A DNA stretch of 64,000 nt from an uncultured Flavobacteriaceae bacterium (GTDB lineage: Bacteria; Bacteroidota; Bacteroidia; Flavobacteriales; Flavobacteriaceae), in NCBI GenBank assembly GCA_947504035.1, contig CANNGA010000017.1, forward strand, positions 32,711-96,710, read 5' to 3'. Below the pieces are notes generated by a model. It was given only the letters and a program-made list of their open reading frames with translations. It did no database searches and was not told the DNA's origin. Positions 17,469-28,042 of the stretch are shown in pieces; the stretch's first letter is position 1; each line of letters begins with the position of its first letter. Made by a program: the position numbers and the translations under genes.

Positions 17469-19055
17469 TTAGAGTGCTTTCGCTTTCTTGCTTTTACGCC
17501 ATTTATTAAACCCTACCCAAGCAGCTACTAATATTAGAAATGGAATAATAAAAGAGGTTGCCTTACCTGTACCATGAACAGTTGTAAAGAAACGTTCCCA
17601 TCTTGGTTTTAGGCCATTCCAGCTCATCCAAATAAATACAGGTTTACCTAAAACGTGATCGTAAGGCACAAGACCCCATGCTCTGGCATCGATAGAATTA
17701 TGACGGTTATCTCCCATCATCCAATAATAGTCCTGTTTAAAGGTGTAGCTAGTAGCGACTTCGCCGTTTATTAAAATTTGGTTGCCATTAACGCTTAAAG
17801 TATTGTCTTCGTATTCGCTAATCGCACGTTTGTAAAGCGGTAAAACATCAAGATCTAAAGCTATTGTAGCGCCTTTTTTTGGTAAATAGAGGGGGCCAAA
17901 AAAATCAACATTCCAATTGTAATTAGGATCGTGAGGAAATATATTAGGATCTCTTTCTCCTTTAATTTGTTTGTTAATTTTTATGTTAGCAACGTTAGGA
18001 TTGTTTTTAAATTTTTCGACAGCTTCATCAGAGACTGCTGGTAAATAATAACTAGAGATTTGTCGGTCTATAGGGTAGGCACCATCGGTGATGTCGTATC
18101 TAGAGGCTAAAAATGCTGGATCGAATTGGTGTGTTTTTGGCTTTACATAGTAGCTAAATTGTAGTTTAGCACGGTCTGGTAATTCGTTTTTCTTACCATT
18201 AATATAAACATAACCATTACGTACTTCTAGGGTGTCTCCAGGAAGCCCTACACAACGTTTTACTAGGTTTGTTTTTTTATCTATAGGCTTGTAATAATTG
18301 CGGTCTGGATGAAAATCATTCATGTCTAGAAGGGTATCTGCAGGTTGATTAAATACTACAATTTCGTTACGTTTAATTTTTTCAAAACCCGGCAAGCGTA
18401 AATATGGTAATTGTAATTTGTTAATCCATGATGTTTTGCGAGTGTTGTAATCGTCATTAAAGGCATACGACTTTATTTTTAAGCCAGGGATGGTATCGTG
18501 TACCATAGGAGCTGCTATGGTAGACATAGGCACTCTAGCGCCATAATGAAACTTACTAACAAACAAGAAATCACCTACCAATAACGATTTTTCCAAAGAG
18601 GAAGAAGGGATGGTAAAGGGCTGCATGAAATAGGTATGCACTATAGTTGCAGCAACAATAGCAAAAAGAATAGAGCTTGTCCATTCTCCAGATGAAGATT
18701 TAGGCTGAAGACTTCTGTTTTCAATATACTTTACATCTGCAGCATAGTTGAGGTAATAGTTGTAAAACCCTAAAGAAATGATCGCAAAAACGGTGTCATT
18801 AGGACTGTTTTTGCCAAAACTTCTAGCGGTTTCTACCCAAACCACTATAAACATGATGATGTTGACTACAGGTAAAAATAATAAAATAACCCACCATAGC
18901 GGACGGTTTATTATTTTCATTAAAATGACAGCATTATAAACAGGTACAAACGCTTGCCAAGCTTTCTGTCCTGCTTTTTCATAAAGTTTCCAAGTGCCTA
19001 AGCCGTGTATTACTTGAATTATTAATAAAAATATAAGCCATTCTGTCCAAGTCAT
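17469..19055 (-). CDS. lepB: Signal peptidase I, extended Bacteroidota form
   Basis: This enzyme removes Sec and Tat signal peptides on the periplasmic face of the inner membrane. The 528-residue protein begins with three or four extra helices (residues 1-100, DUF5684-like). The anchor helix follows, and then TIPSSSLEKSLLVGDF, in which Ser153 matches the catalytic serine; the general-base lysine lies in LVKRCVGLPGDTLEV. The MGDNRHNSIDARAWG box is intact. A further C-terminal helix (FIIPFLILVAAWVGF) is present. A long insertion between the lysine and MGDN boxes explains the large size, typical of this phylum. Confidence 0.95.
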   Translation of the reverse strand: MTWTEWLIFLLIIQVIHGLGTWKLYEKAGQKAWQAFVPVYNAVILMKIINRPLWWVILLFLPVVNIIMFIVVWVETARSFGKNSPNDTVFAIISLGFYNYYLNYAADVKYIENRSLQPKSSSGEWTSSILFAIVAATIVHTYFMQPFTIPSSSLEKSLLVGDFLFVSKFHYGARVPMSTIAAPMVHDTIPGLKIKSYAFNDDYNTRKTSWINKLQLPYLRLPGFEKIKRNEIVVFNQPADTLLDMNDFHPDRNYYKPIDKKTNLVKRCVGLPGDTLEVRNGYVYINGKKNELPDRAKLQFSYYVKPKTHQFDPAFLASRYDITDGAYPIDRQISSYYLPAVSDEAVEKFKNNPNVANIKINKQIKGERDPNIFPHDPNYNWNVDFFGPLYLPKKGATIALDLDVLPLYKRAISEYEDNTLSVNGNQILINGEVATSYTFKQDYYWMMGDNRHNSIDARAWGLVPYDHVLGKPVFIWMSWNGLKPRWERFFTTVHGTGKATSFIIPFLILVAAWVGFNKWRKSKKAKAL

Positions 19056-19119
19056 AATCTTAAAATTTAATATGCTATTTGTAACTTAAAGGATTAGTGT
19101 GTTACAAGTTGCGTAGCGA

Positions 19120-19827
19120 TTAACCAATATTTAACACATCGTTCATAGTGAACACACCTGTTTTTCCAGAGGCTAACCACTCTGCTGCAATAACAGCACC
19201 TAGTGCAAAGCCTTGTCTATTGTGCGCGGTGTGTTTAATGTGAATCGTGTCTACTTCGCTTTCGTAATCTACAGTATGTGTGCCAGGAACATCCTCAATA
19301 CGTTTTGCAACAATTGGAATTGCGTTGTCTTGCGCTTTATCAAGTTCCCAAGCGTTATAATTAGTATGATTTGTGATAACATCTTCTGCTAAAGAAATGG
19401 CTGTTCCACTAGGTGCATCTAGCTTTTTAGTGTGGTGTATTTCTTCCATGCTAACCTTGTATTGGTTGAGATTGCTCATCATTTTAGCCAATACTTTGTT
19501 GAGCTCAAAAAAGATGTTTACACCTAAACTAAAATTAGACGCGTATATAAAAGCACCTTTCTTTTCTTTACACAATGCCACGGCATTATCATAATTGTCT
19601 AACCAACCTGTGGTGCCAGAAACTACAGGAATGTTGTTATTTATACAATTCGTGATGTTAGAGTAAGCGACAGCAGGCAGACTAAAATCTATAGCAACGT
19701 CTGCTTTTGTAATGTCATAGTCAACATCATCTTTATCTATTGTAAGTACGACGTTGTGTCCGCGTTTAAGGGCTATTTGTTCAATAGTTTTTCCCATTCT
19801 ACCGTATCCTAATAGTGCTATGTTCAT
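19120..19827 (-). CDS. dapB: 4-hydroxy-tetrahydrodipicolinate reductase
   Basis: DapB reduces hydroxy-tetrahydrodipicolinate with NAD(P)H in the lysine and meso-diaminopimelate pathway. The 235-residue protein has the dinucleotide-binding start MNIALLGYGRMGKTIE, the VSGTTGW loop, the catalytic segment MEEIHHTKKLDAPSGTA and the closing RQGFALGAVIAAEWL. The core matches known DapB; overall length is slightly short, as in other Bacteroidota. It lies between lepB and the DUF5683 gene in the par-dap-lep order common in flavobacteria. Confidence 0.96.
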   Translation of the reverse strand: MNIALLGYGRMGKTIEQIALKRGHNVVLTIDKDDVDYDITKADVAIDFSLPAVAYSNITNCINNNIPVVSGTTGWLDNYDNAVALCKEKKGAFIYASNFSLGVNIFFELNKVLAKMMSNLNQYKVSMEEIHHTKKLDAPSGTAISLAEDVITNHTNYNAWELDKAQDNAIPIVAKRIEDVPGTHTVDYESEVDTIHIKHTAHNRQGFALGAVIAAEWLASGKTGVFTMNDVLNIG

Positions 19828-19897
19828 CTTGTAATGTGTAAATGTATTTTGGTAATGTTCTCTTTTTTGTTAGCGCGCAAGCGTTATAAGAGGTGCA

Positions 19898-20515
19898 TTA
19901 GAATTTATAATTTAAAGTTAACCCAGCATTACCGCTTCTCTCTATACTGTTAAACTTGTAATGCGGCGCTAAGGTAAGGTTTTCATCGATATTATATTGC
20001 AATAAATGTGCATCTACATTGGCATCTAAAATATTAAGCGCATAAATACCTATTGTAACCAAGAGTGCTACTTCTGTATTTCTTCGTGTGAGGCGCTGTG
20101 CACGTACCAAACCATCATTGGAAACCCTAGGCGTTTCTAAAAGATTTCCTTCCGCATCTCGAAAAAACTCATCATTTCTAAAACCTGCGAGTCTGCTTTT
20201 AAAAGCGTCACGAAATCTATTATGTTCTCTGTTGCTTGTAAAGTAAAAATAAAGACTTGTTCCTAATGCACCATATACAATAGGGATTTTCCAATATCTT
20301 TTATTGTAAGCTTGCCCTAAACCAGGTAATATAGCCGAGAAAAAAGTGGCTTTTGCAGGTCTTAAAGGGTCAAATACTGGCGCTTTTTTAACAACGCTAT
20401 CCGTGATTTTTAATGTGGCTTGAGCTGGGGTTTTAGAGGTTTCATCTTGTTGTGATTGACAAGTGAAATAACAAAACACAGCAACGACTAGCGTTATAAC
20501 ATGTTTATTCGGCAC
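19898..20515 (-). CDS. DUF5683-domain exported protein
   Basis: The 205-residue protein has a signal peptide (HVITLVVAVFCYFTCQSQ), a short linker and then the domain hallmark ATFFSAILPGLGQAYNKRYWKIP with a membrane helix (YGALGTSLYFYF). A second hydrophobic stretch (VALLVTIGIYALNILDANVDAHL) and a final beta-like segment follow. Its start overlaps the parB stop by 11 bases, so it is translated from the par operon. Function unknown; probably an envelope protein. Confidence 0.85.
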   Translation of the reverse strand: MPNKHVITLVVAVFCYFTCQSQQDETSKTPAQATLKITDSVVKKAPVFDPLRPAKATFFSAILPGLGQAYNKRYWKIPIVYGALGTSLYFYFTSNREHNRFRDAFKSRLAGFRNDEFFRDAEGNLLETPRVSNDGLVRAQRLTRRNTEVALLVTIGIYALNILDANVDAHLLQYNIDENLTLAPHYKFNSIERSGNAGLTLNYKF

Positions 20516-21413
20516 GCTGTACTAATTTTTTTATACGGTTAAAATCTTCTTCAGAGTGAAATGGAATGATGATTTTTCCTTTTCCATTTTTAGAGACTTT
20601 AACGTCTATTTTGTGACCAAAGTATTCAGAAAAGTCTTTTATGCCTTTTTTAACATGTTTTGGAACGTCTTCCTCATTGGCTTTAGCATCAGCAGTCTTT
20701 GGTTTTGGATTGTTATACTGTCTTACCAATTCTTCGGTGTCTCTTACCGATAACTTTTCAGATAAAACCACTTCATAGATGTCCAACTGGGCACTTTGGT
20801 CTTCTATAGTAATTAGCGCACGGCCATGACCCATAGAAATAAATCCGTCGCGCATGCCCGTTTGTATGATAGGGTCTAGTTTTAATAAACGCAAGTAATT
20901 TGTAATGGTAGAACGTTTTTTACCAACACGTTCACTCATTTGTTCCTGCGTTAAATTTATTTCATCAATAAGACGCTGGTAAGATAAAGCGATCTCTATA
21001 GGGTCTAAATCTTGACGTTGAATATTTTCAACCAGGGCCATTTCTAAGGACTCTTGATCGTTGGCAATACGAATGTAGGCTGGTATGGTTTCTAAACCAA
21101 CGAGTTTAGAGGCTCTAAAACGACGTTCTCCCGAAACCAACTGGTATTTATCAAACTCTAATTTGCGAACTGTTATGGGTTGAATGATACCAAGTTCTTT
21201 AATAGAAGAGGCCAATTCTTGTAAAGACTCTTCACTAAAGTTGGTACGTGGTTGAAATGGATTCACCTCAATAGAGGTGACATCTAGTTCTACAATACTG
21301 CCTATAACTTTATCGGCATCTTTATCTTGCACCGATTGTATGTCATTACTAGGGTCTTTTAAAAGAGCAGATAAGCCTCTACCTAAAGCCTGTTTCTTAG
21401 TTGCCTTCGCCAT
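20505..21413 (-). CDS. parB: Chromosome partitioning protein ParB
   Basis: ParB binds parS, spreads by CTP-dependent clamping and organises the origin region with ParA. The 302-residue protein has the usual ALGRGLSALL start. The CTPase domain includes QPITVRKLEFDKYQLVSGERRFRAS (GERR box), LVENIQRQDLDPIEIA and the helix-turn-helix MSERVGKKRSTITNYLRLLKL. The C-terminal dimer domain ends KKLVQRAE. It lies 3 bases after parA. No parS palindrome was noticed in the window. Confidence 0.96.
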   Translation of the reverse strand: MAKATKKQALGRGLSALLKDPSNDIQSVQDKDADKVIGSIVELDVTSIEVNPFQPRTNFSEESLQELASSIKELGIIQPITVRKLEFDKYQLVSGERRFRASKLVGLETIPAYIRIANDQESLEMALVENIQRQDLDPIEIALSYQRLIDEINLTQEQMSERVGKKRSTITNYLRLLKLDPIIQTGMRDGFISMGHGRALITIEDQSAQLDIYEVVLSEKLSVRDTEELVRQYNNPKPKTADAKANEEDVPKHVKKGIKDFSEYFGHKIDVKVSKNGKGKIIIPFHSEEDFNRIKKLVQRAE

Positions 21414-21416
21414 AAT

Positions 21417-22181
21417 TTAGGTGTTTTTTGTAATGATTTCTTCTGCTAAGCTTAAGTAATTAGACGCACCTTTACTTGCGGCATCATAATTAATAATGCT
21501 TTCGCCGTAACTAGGCGCCTCACTTAAACGTACGTTTCTTTGTATGATCGTTTTAAATACCATATCATTAAAATGCTTTTGCACTTCTTCTACCACCTGG
21601 TTAGATAAGCGCAATCGTGCATCGTACATGGTTAATAGTAGCCCTTCGTAATCTAAAGTGCTATTGTGTACTTTTTGTACACTCTTTATGGTATTTAGTA
21701 ATTTGCCTAAACCTTCTAAGGCAAAGTATTCACATTGTATAGGGATCAACACCGAATCTGCAGCTGTTAGCGCATTAAGCGTTAATAAGCCTAGTGAAGG
21801 GGCACAATCTATAAGAATGTAATCGTAATCATTCTTTAGATCTTGTAATACCTTTTTCAGCATGTATTCACGTTCATCCTTATCTACTAATTCAATTTCA
21901 ATGGCCACAAGGTCAATATGAGCAGGGATGATATCCAAGTTAGGTGTGTCTGTTGAAATGATAGCTTCTTTAGCCGTATTGGTATGCTCTAACAACTGGT
22001 AGGTTCCAATTTCCACACTTTCTACATCTATACCAAGTCCAGACGTGGCATTCGCCTGCGGATCGGCATCTATAAGCAATACTTTTTTTTCTAAGACACC
22101 AAGAGATGCTGCCAGATTTACTGAAGTAGTGGTTTTGCCTACGCCTCCTTTTTGGTTAGCAATTGCAATGATTTTCCCCAT
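21417..22181 (-). CDS. parA: Chromosome partitioning ATPase ParA
   Basis: This 254-residue ParA/Soj ATPase has the deviant Walker A KGGVGKTTTSVNLA at about 11-24, IDADPQANATSGLG, and the Walker B-type DYILIDCAPSLGLLTLNAL. Nucleotide-dependent DNA binding by ParA moves ParB-parS complexes. It is the first gene of a parA-parB-DUF5683-dapB-lepB string on the minus strand, divergent from the M16 peptidase gene, which marks it as chromosomal rather than plasmid-borne. Confidence 0.97.
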   Translation of the reverse strand: MGKIIAIANQKGGVGKTTTSVNLAASLGVLEKKVLLIDADPQANATSGLGIDVESVEIGTYQLLEHTNTAKEAIISTDTPNLDIIPAHIDLVAIEIELVDKDEREYMLKKVLQDLKNDYDYILIDCAPSLGLLTLNALTAADSVLIPIQCEYFALEGLGKLLNTIKSVQKVHNSTLDYEGLLLTMYDARLRLSNQVVEEVQKHFNDMVFKTIIQRNVRLSEAPSYGESIINYDAASKGASNYLSLAEEIITKNT

Positions 22182-22365
22182 TGATTGATTTGGTTTTATA
22201 TTTCGTAAAAATACAATTATTTATGAGGAATAAAAACCGAACTTGTTAACACTTGGTAAAATCATTTTAAGGGATAGTATACAGGGAATCTCTTAAAGTT
22301 TAACAGATTTTTGTGAGAAAATAAGCGTGTGAAATTAGAAATTTGATCTGCTAAAACAGACCTTA

Positions 22366-25137
22366 ATGATACAAGACAAATTCGTGTTTCTAAAATTAAA
22401 ATGGTTATATGCCCTGTTGCTCGTATTACAGGTACAATTGCAGGCACAAATTAAGCAAACGGCCACAATAGAGGGAATTACAGCATACCAGTTGGATAAT
22501 GGGCTAGAGGTTTTGCTGTTTCCGGACCACTCGTCACAAACCATAACGGTTAATATAACGTATAAAGTAGGGTCGAAACATGAAGGTGCTGGAGAAAAAG
22601 GTATGGCGCACTTGTTAGAACATATGGTGTTTAAGGGGACGCCAAAGCACCCGGATATTCCTAAAGAGTTAACGGCTAGAGGTGCAAGGCCCAACGGAAC
22701 TACCTATTATGATCGAACAAACTATTACGAGACTTTTAATGCTACCGATGCTAATTTAGAATGGGCTTTAGATTTAGAGGCAGACCGTATGCTTAATTCA
22801 TTTATAGCAAAGAAAGATTTGGAATCTGAGTTTTCTGTAGTACGTAATGAGTTTGAAAGAGGCGAAAACTCCCCTGAAAATGTACTTCGCTTAAAAGTAA
22901 TTAATACGGCGTACTTATGGCACAATTATGGAAATGCAACTATTGGAAATCGCTCTGATATAGAACGTGTACCTATAGAAAAATTACAGGCATTTTATAA
23001 AAAATATTACAGACCAGATAATGCTGTTTTGATGGTGACAGGTAAATTCGAAACCGAAAAGACCTTAAAGCTTATCGTTGAAAAATTTGCAGGATTAAAA
23101 ACCTCTTCACCTCCGTTAAATGATATTCCCACTGTAGAACCTCCTCAGGAAGGGGAACGTCGTGTACGATTAGAACGGGTTGGAGATTTGCAAATAGCCT
23201 CTGCTCTATACCACATACCTGCAGGGTCTCATGAAGATTTTGCGGCTTTAGCAGTTGCCGAATTGATTTTGACAGACCAGCCTTCAGGGCGTTTATACAA
23301 AGCATTGGTAGATGGTAAAAAAGCTTCAGATATATTTTCTTATGCGCCTTTTACCAAAGAACCTTCATTTTTTTATATAAACGTAAATGTGCCTTCCGAT
23401 AAAAATTTAGAGACCGCAGAGCACACTTTTTTAAAGACGTTAGATAATTTGAAAACGACACCTGTTACCAAAGAAGAGGTGAAACGAGCCAAATCTAAGT
23501 TGCTAAAGCAGTACGATCAAGTACATCGAAATTCGGCGTATTTGGGGTTGTACATGAGTGAATTTATTGGCGCAGGCGATTGGCGATTGGCTTTTATTCA
23601 AAGAGATCGGGTTGCAGATATGACGGTTGAAAAGGTGAATGCCGCCTTGCAGAGGTATTTTATTCCGACCAACAGAACGGTTGGCATATTTAAACCTTCT
23701 AAAGCAGCCGTGAGTGTGGCTATTGGTCATACAGAGGGTTTGGAAACAGCCGTAGAGGCCTACAAAGGTAAAGAAGGTTATGGCGCAGGAGAAGCTTTTG
23801 ATGTGTCTTATGAAAACATCAAAAACCGCTTAAGTGCAGGGCAATTGCAAAGTGTACCGATAACTTATGGTTTTATTCAAAAGGACAACAGAGGTGAAAC
23901 TGTAACCTTACGGTTTATCATTCGCAACGGAACCGTTAAAGATTTAATGCACAAAGGTAAAGTGGCAAGTTATACGGGGCGCATGCTCACTAAAGGCACG
24001 CAAACAAAATCGCGCCAAGCTATTGAGGATGCGTTAAGTGCTATGAAATCATCCATTCACTTTTCAGGATCGAATGGACGTATTGGTGTGACTGTTAATA
24101 CCACAGCGCATTCCTTAAAAGCGACTTTAGGGCTTATGGCAGAGCTTTTAAAAGCGCCAAAGTTTGATGCTGCGGAGTTGGAAAAATTAAAAACTAAGGA
24201 TCTCGCCTCTATAGAACGTAATAAAACACAACCTCAGTTTTTAGTGCAAAAACGTTTAGGGCGTTTAGATCAGCCTTACAAAAAAGGACATCCTCTATAT
24301 GTGAGAACGGTAGAAGAGGATATTGCGGCAATTAAAGCCGTTACAATAGAAGATGTACAGGCATATTATGATGCCTTTTATGGGATTTCTAATAATGCAA
24401 GTCTCGTTGCTATAGGTAATATAGATGAGACTGCGCTTAAACGTTTTTTTGAAACCGAGTTTGCAGATTTCAAACAAAATAAACCTTATACGGCTATCGC
24501 GAAACCGTACAGGCCTAAAACAGCGGTAAACGAAAATATACTAACACCAGATAAAAAGAATGCGATAAGTATTGGGCTTTTACCTATTAAAAGTCATGTA
24601 GAAACCGAAGATTATGCGGCGTTAGAAATTGCAGGTGCTATATTTGGAGGCGGGTTTTTAAATTCTAGAATTGCAGCACGGTTACGGCAAAAAGATGGGG
24701 TGAGTTATGGTGCTGGCGGTGGCGTACGTGTATCTATCGATCCTAAAAGTGATGCTTCAAGTCTTTCTGTATACGCGATTTATGCTCCAGAGAATGCCGA
24801 TAAGGTACAGTTGGGGTTTAAGGAAGAAATTGCGAGGTTTATTAAAGAAGGCATCACAGAAGAGGAGTTGCAGGTAGCCATTACCAGTTGGATACAAGGC
24901 GCGCAAGTGTCAAGAGCAAAGGATGATGAATTGTCAGGAACGGTTATAAATACTCTTTATTTTGATCGCGATTTGTTGTTTTATAAAGGCATTGAAGATA
25001 AGGTGAAAGCATTGACTGTAAGTCGTGTAAATACGGTGATAAAAAGGTATTTTAAACCTTTTAGCGATTGGACGGTTGTTAATGCGGGCGATTTTAAAAC
25101 CTACCCTATAGAAACAAAAACGAAAACGTTAGATTAG
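22366..25137 (+). CDS. M16-family zinc metallopeptidase, two-domain
   Basis: The 923-residue exported peptidase has a signal peptide ending QLQAQ. The N-terminal active half carries the inverted zinc motif HLLEH (His82, Glu85, His86) with the third ligand in VVRNEFERGE (Glu162). The C-terminal half is a structural pseudo-repeat that lacks HxxEH but holds the paired R/Y region (RLRQKDGVSYGAGGG). M16 enzymes form a clam-shell chamber that degrades peptides; this pitrilysin-like, fused-half form is periplasmic or outer-membrane linked in Bacteroidota. The gene stands alone, divergent from parA. Confidence 0.93.
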   Translation: MIQDKFVFLKLKWLYALLLVLQVQLQAQIKQTATIEGITAYQLDNGLEVLLFPDHSSQTITVNITYKVGSKHEGAGEKGMAHLLEHMVFKGTPKHPDIPKELTARGARPNGTTYYDRTNYYETFNATDANLEWALDLEADRMLNSFIAKKDLESEFSVVRNEFERGENSPENVLRLKVINTAYLWHNYGNATIGNRSDIERVPIEKLQAFYKKYYRPDNAVLMVTGKFETEKTLKLIVEKFAGLKTSSPPLNDIPTVEPPQEGERRVRLERVGDLQIASALYHIPAGSHEDFAALAVAELILTDQPSGRLYKALVDGKKASDIFSYAPFTKEPSFFYINVNVPSDKNLETAEHTFLKTLDNLKTTPVTKEEVKRAKSKLLKQYDQVHRNSAYLGLYMSEFIGAGDWRLAFIQRDRVADMTVEKVNAALQRYFIPTNRTVGIFKPSKAAVSVAIGHTEGLETAVEAYKGKEGYGAGEAFDVSYENIKNRLSAGQLQSVPITYGFIQKDNRGETVTLRFIIRNGTVKDLMHKGKVASYTGRMLTKGTQTKSRQAIEDALSAMKSSIHFSGSNGRIGVTVNTTAHSLKATLGLMAELLKAPKFDAAELEKLKTKDLASIERNKTQPQFLVQKRLGRLDQPYKKGHPLYVRTVEEDIAAIKAVTIEDVQAYYDAFYGISNNASLVAIGNIDETALKRFFETEFADFKQNKPYTAIAKPYRPKTAVNENILTPDKKNAISIGLLPIKSHVETEDYAALEIAGAIFGGGFLNSRIAARLRQKDGVSYGAGGGVRVSIDPKSDASSLSVYAIYAPENADKVQLGFKEEIARFIKEGITEEELQVAITSWIQGAQVSRAKDDELSGTVINTLYFDRDLLFYKGIEDKVKALTVSRVNTVIKRYFKPFSDWTVVNAGDFKTYPIETKTKTLD

Positions 25138-25243
25138 GGGGTGGTTAGCACGTCACACTGTGTGTTTTAGTGCGTCACAACCCTATTTTAAAACAAAAAT
25201 AGAAACTAAGTTTTGGGATAGATCCAAATACTAAAATAAGATG

Positions 25244-25251
25244 TACCTTTG
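25244..25251 (+). promoter_or_regulatory. -7 box of the DEAD-box helicase gene
   Basis: TACCTTTG matches TAnnTTTG. Transcription from here would give a leader of about 120 bases before the ATG at 25377. A long untranslated leader is usual for RNA helicase genes under cold or growth control. A TTTG at 25212-25215 is somewhat far upstream for the -33 element. Confidence 0.45.
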
Positions 25252-25376
25252 TGCGATATTAAAAGAAGCGGTCTAGGCCAATATAGAAATAGACTATAGG
25301 GTATAGTTATCGAAACTTAAAAAGCAGAATAGATACTCATGCTTTGCTACAAAACTTAGCTTCGTAAATACATTAT

Positions 25377-26651
25377 ATGTCATTTCAATCTTTAGGCCTA
25401 TCCGAAGCCTTGCTTAAAGCTATAAGCAAAAAAGGATATACTACACCAAGTCCCATTCAGCAAAAAGCCATACCTGCAGTTTTAGAAGGTAACGATGTGT
25501 TAGCCTCTGCGCAAACAGGAACAGGGAAAACAGCAAGTTTTACATTGCCACTATTACATTTACTTTCTGAAAACCCTAAAGAAAAGTTTAAACCTATTCG
25601 TGCTTTAATTTTAACGCCAACACGAGAATTGGCCGCACAGGTTTATGCTAATGTTAGAGAGTACAGCGAATTTTTAAATTTAAGAAGTGCAGTGATTTTT
25701 GGAGGTGTTAACCAAAAGCCACAAGTCGCTACGATAAAGCAAGGCGTGGATATTTTGGTGGCCACACCAGGACGTTTATTAGATTTGCAAAATCAAGGGT
25801 TATTATCTCTAAAACGTATCGAAATTTTTGTGTTGGATGAAGCCGACAGGATGCTAGATATGGGATTTTTAAGAGATATTGAACGTGTGCTTAAAATGAT
25901 GCCCAATGAACGTCAAAACTTAATGTTTTCGGCAACCTACTCTAAGGAGATTAAAAAATTGGCTAATGGTATATTAAGCACACCTGTACAGATAGAAGTT
26001 ACACCAGAAAACACGACGGTAGAGGCGATAAGTCAAAAAGTACACCGCGTTGCAAAGGGGTTAAAAACGGGATTAATAATAAAGCTTATTTCCGATGGTA
26101 ATTGGAAACAGGTTTTGGTATTTACACGTACAAAACACGGCGCAAATAGGCTTTGTGAAAAAATGGTAAAAGCCAATATTACAGCAGCGGCCATACATGG
26201 TAACAAGAGTCAAGGTGCTAGGGTAAGAGCCTTGTCTGGATTTAAGAGCGGTGCTATTCGTGTTTTGGTAGCTACAGATATTGCTGCCCGTGGTTTAGAT
26301 ATTCCTTTATTACCTCATGTTATTAATTTTGAATTGCCAAATATTGCAGAAGATTATGTACATAGAATTGGGCGTACTGGTAGAGCAGGAGCAAGTGGTG
26401 AAGCGTTGTCTTTGGTAAGTGCCGATGAAACGTCTTATTTAAAAGCGATAGAAAAGCTTATTGGAATGCAATTGCCGGTTTCTATAATTGAAGGTTTCGA
26501 ACCAGATCCTAATGCATCTACAGCACCTATAAAACAAGGTCAAGGACGACAACAACGCAAGCCTAGAAACGCATCGAATGGATCGCGAAATTCTAATAGA
26601 AACTCTAATAAGAATAAGTCGCGAAAGCCACAACAAAGTAGGAACCGTTAA
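25377..26651 (+). CDS. rhlE: DEAD-box ATP-dependent RNA helicase (RhlE type)
   Basis: The 424-residue helicase unwinds RNA duplexes in ribosome assembly or mRNA turnover. Motifs occur in order: Q motif ([10 protein letters not shown]), [27 protein letters not shown], then ARGLDI and HRIGRTGRA. The C-terminal tail of about 55 residues is rich in Arg, Asn, Gln and Ser ([19 protein letters not shown]), a disordered RNA-binding tail typical of RhlE relatives. A VF530-like gene follows within 9 bases. Confidence 0.93.
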   Translation: MSFQSLGLSEALLKAISKKGYTTPSPIQQKAIPAVLEGNDVLASAQTGTGKTASFTLPLLHLLSENPKEKFKPIRALILTPTRELAAQVYANVREYSEFLNLRSAVIFGGVNQKPQVATIKQGVDILVATPGRLLDLQNQGLLSLKRIEIFVLDEADRMLDMGFLRDIERVLKMMPNERQNLMFSATYSKEIKKLANGILSTPVQIEVTPENTTVEAISQKVHRVAKGLKTGLIIKLISDGNWKQVLVFTRTKHGANRLCEKMVKANITAAAIHGNKSQGARVRALSGFKSGAIRVLVATDIAARGLDIPLLPHVINFELPNIAEDYVHRIGRTGRAGASGEALSLVSADETSYLKAIEKLIGMQLPVSIIEGFEPDPNASTAPIKQGQGRQQRKPRNASNGSRNSNRNSNKNKSRKPQQSRNR

Positions 26652-26659
26652 AGTGTTAC

Positions 26660-26890
26660 ATGGAGTCACAGCCCAATAATCCGTTACATGGCATAAAACT
26701 AGCTCAGATTTTAGAGGATCTGGTAGCGCATTATGGTTGGGAATATATGGGCTATACAGTAAAGATTAGATGTTTTAATGAGAACCCTTCTATCTCATCT
26801 AGTTTGAAGTTTTTACGACGAACGCCTTGGGCAAGAACTAAGGTAGAAGCGATGTATTTAAAGCTATTAGCGCATAAAAAATCAAAATAA
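26660..26890 (+). CDS. VF530-family small protein
   Basis: The 76-residue protein reads [24 protein letters not shown], then [32 protein letters not shown]. This is the pattern of VF530 (DUF2132), a small alpha-helical protein with a proposed DNA-binding fold. It is complete, cytoplasmic, and coupled to the RNA helicase gene 8 bases upstream, as in many marine bacteria. No experimental function is known to me. Confidence 0.88.
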   Translation: MESQPNNPLHGIKLAQILEDLVAHYGWEYMGYTVKIRCFNENPSISSSLKFLRRTPWARTKVEAMYLKLLAHKKSK

Positions 26891-27148
26891 AGCGGCCGTT
26901 AAGCCGTTTGTGCAATCTATCGCATCGTTATGTTTTTAAGTTGTATTGCTTTTTAAGCGCATAGTGAAGTGGGGCATTGTTTTATTGCGCAGCATGCTTT
27001 AATCTGTTTTAAATTGTACCCTGTTTACAGCATTAATGGGTTTTAAATAAAAGTGATCTTTCTGATGTTTAATGCCTCTTGCTGTTTTCTTAAAATAGAC
27101 GAACAACTCTATTGCTTTAATATAAAGATAGCTTGGTAGCGACCGTAT
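26891..27148. other. Intergenic stretch between convergent genes
   Basis: No gene is seen. A weak stem just past the VF530-like stop (AGCGGC/GCCGTT, 26892-26909, with one G-T pair) may help end that transcript, but it has no T-run. Confidence 0.35.
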
Positions 27149-27808
27149 TTATATTTTACGAACGACCATTTCAATAACTGAAGAGGCGTTTTTGTATTGG
27201 TCTGATAGTAGAGTAATTGTATAGGTGTCGAATGTTAATGTGAGTCCATTTGTAATGTCTGAACTGTAAACGATAACGTATTTAGAGGTCTTGTTTGATG
27301 TTGCTTTAAGGGTGTATGCTACATGGCTAAAGTAGGTACGGTCATCTATTTCTGGAGGGGCATCCCAGCCATACTCCTCCATAACGTCTACGATTTTTAA
27401 CGCTATTGTATCTGTTTTGGTATGCAGTATTACTTTTTGAAGGTTTGAAAGCGCAAATGCTTTTCCAAAGTGCGCTTGCGTGATGTTGAGGTAGTACTGC
27501 CCTGCCTTTGTTTTAAACGTTAGGAAATAATTTTTATAGGCTTTGGTATGGTACCGACGCGAAGTAGAGTCTTGTACGTTATAAAACTCTGCAGCCACCG
27601 TCTGGTTGTCATAAACTCTAAGGTAAGTAGTGCCTAATGCTTGTACTGCTGCTGCACTGTCGTAGATTTGAAATAAGGTACGTATCGTTAAATCTTTGTA
27701 GGTGATGGCTTCACCAGAACCTTTTAAGAGCTGTATCTGTTTGCCTTGTGCTTCACTATCAAATAAATTTGACATTAAAATTAATAGGACGAAAGGGATG
27801 TGTTTCAT
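27149..27808 (-). CDS. Exported protein of unknown function
   Basis: From the ATG at 27808 the protein has 219 residues; an in-frame ATG at 27820 would add MPLN. A signal peptide (HIPFVLLILMSNLFDSEAQ) is followed by a beta-rich domain without recognisable motifs. A central run of Tyr and Thr (YHTKAYKNYFLTFKTKAGQY) and an acidic loop (MEEYGWDAPPEIDD) stand out. It is a single gene with no evident partners. The lack of a cysteine after the signal indicates a soluble periplasmic or secreted protein. Confidence 0.65.
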   Translation of the reverse strand: MKHIPFVLLILMSNLFDSEAQGKQIQLLKGSGEAITYKDLTIRTLFQIYDSAAAVQALGTTYLRVYDNQTVAAEFYNVQDSTSRRYHTKAYKNYFLTFKTKAGQYYLNITQAHFGKAFALSNLQKVILHTKTDTIALKIVDVMEEYGWDAPPEIDDRTYFSHVAYTLKATSNKTSKYVIVYSSDITNGLTLTFDTYTITLLSDQYKNASSVIEMVVRKI

Positions 27809-28042
27809 GTTTAGGGGCATAGGTACAAAGATGCCCTAAAGGTACGTATACTAAAAGGTAGAATGGCCTTTAGTTAGCACATTTACTATTCGTGATTATT
27901 TGGTATTACAGCCCGTAAAATAGAACGTGAGTTTATTTAGGGTACTAAAAGAAAATCTTGCTTACTGATGAGTAGGTCTTGTGGGCTTAGCTAATTTGGT
28001 TTACTTGTATATGTGAGGTAGTGAACGGGTTACTTTAAGCGC

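Noticed and set aside
20505..22181. parA/parB as possible plasmid partition genes
   Set aside because: They are followed by DUF5683, dapB and lepB in the usual chromosomal order of flavobacteria.
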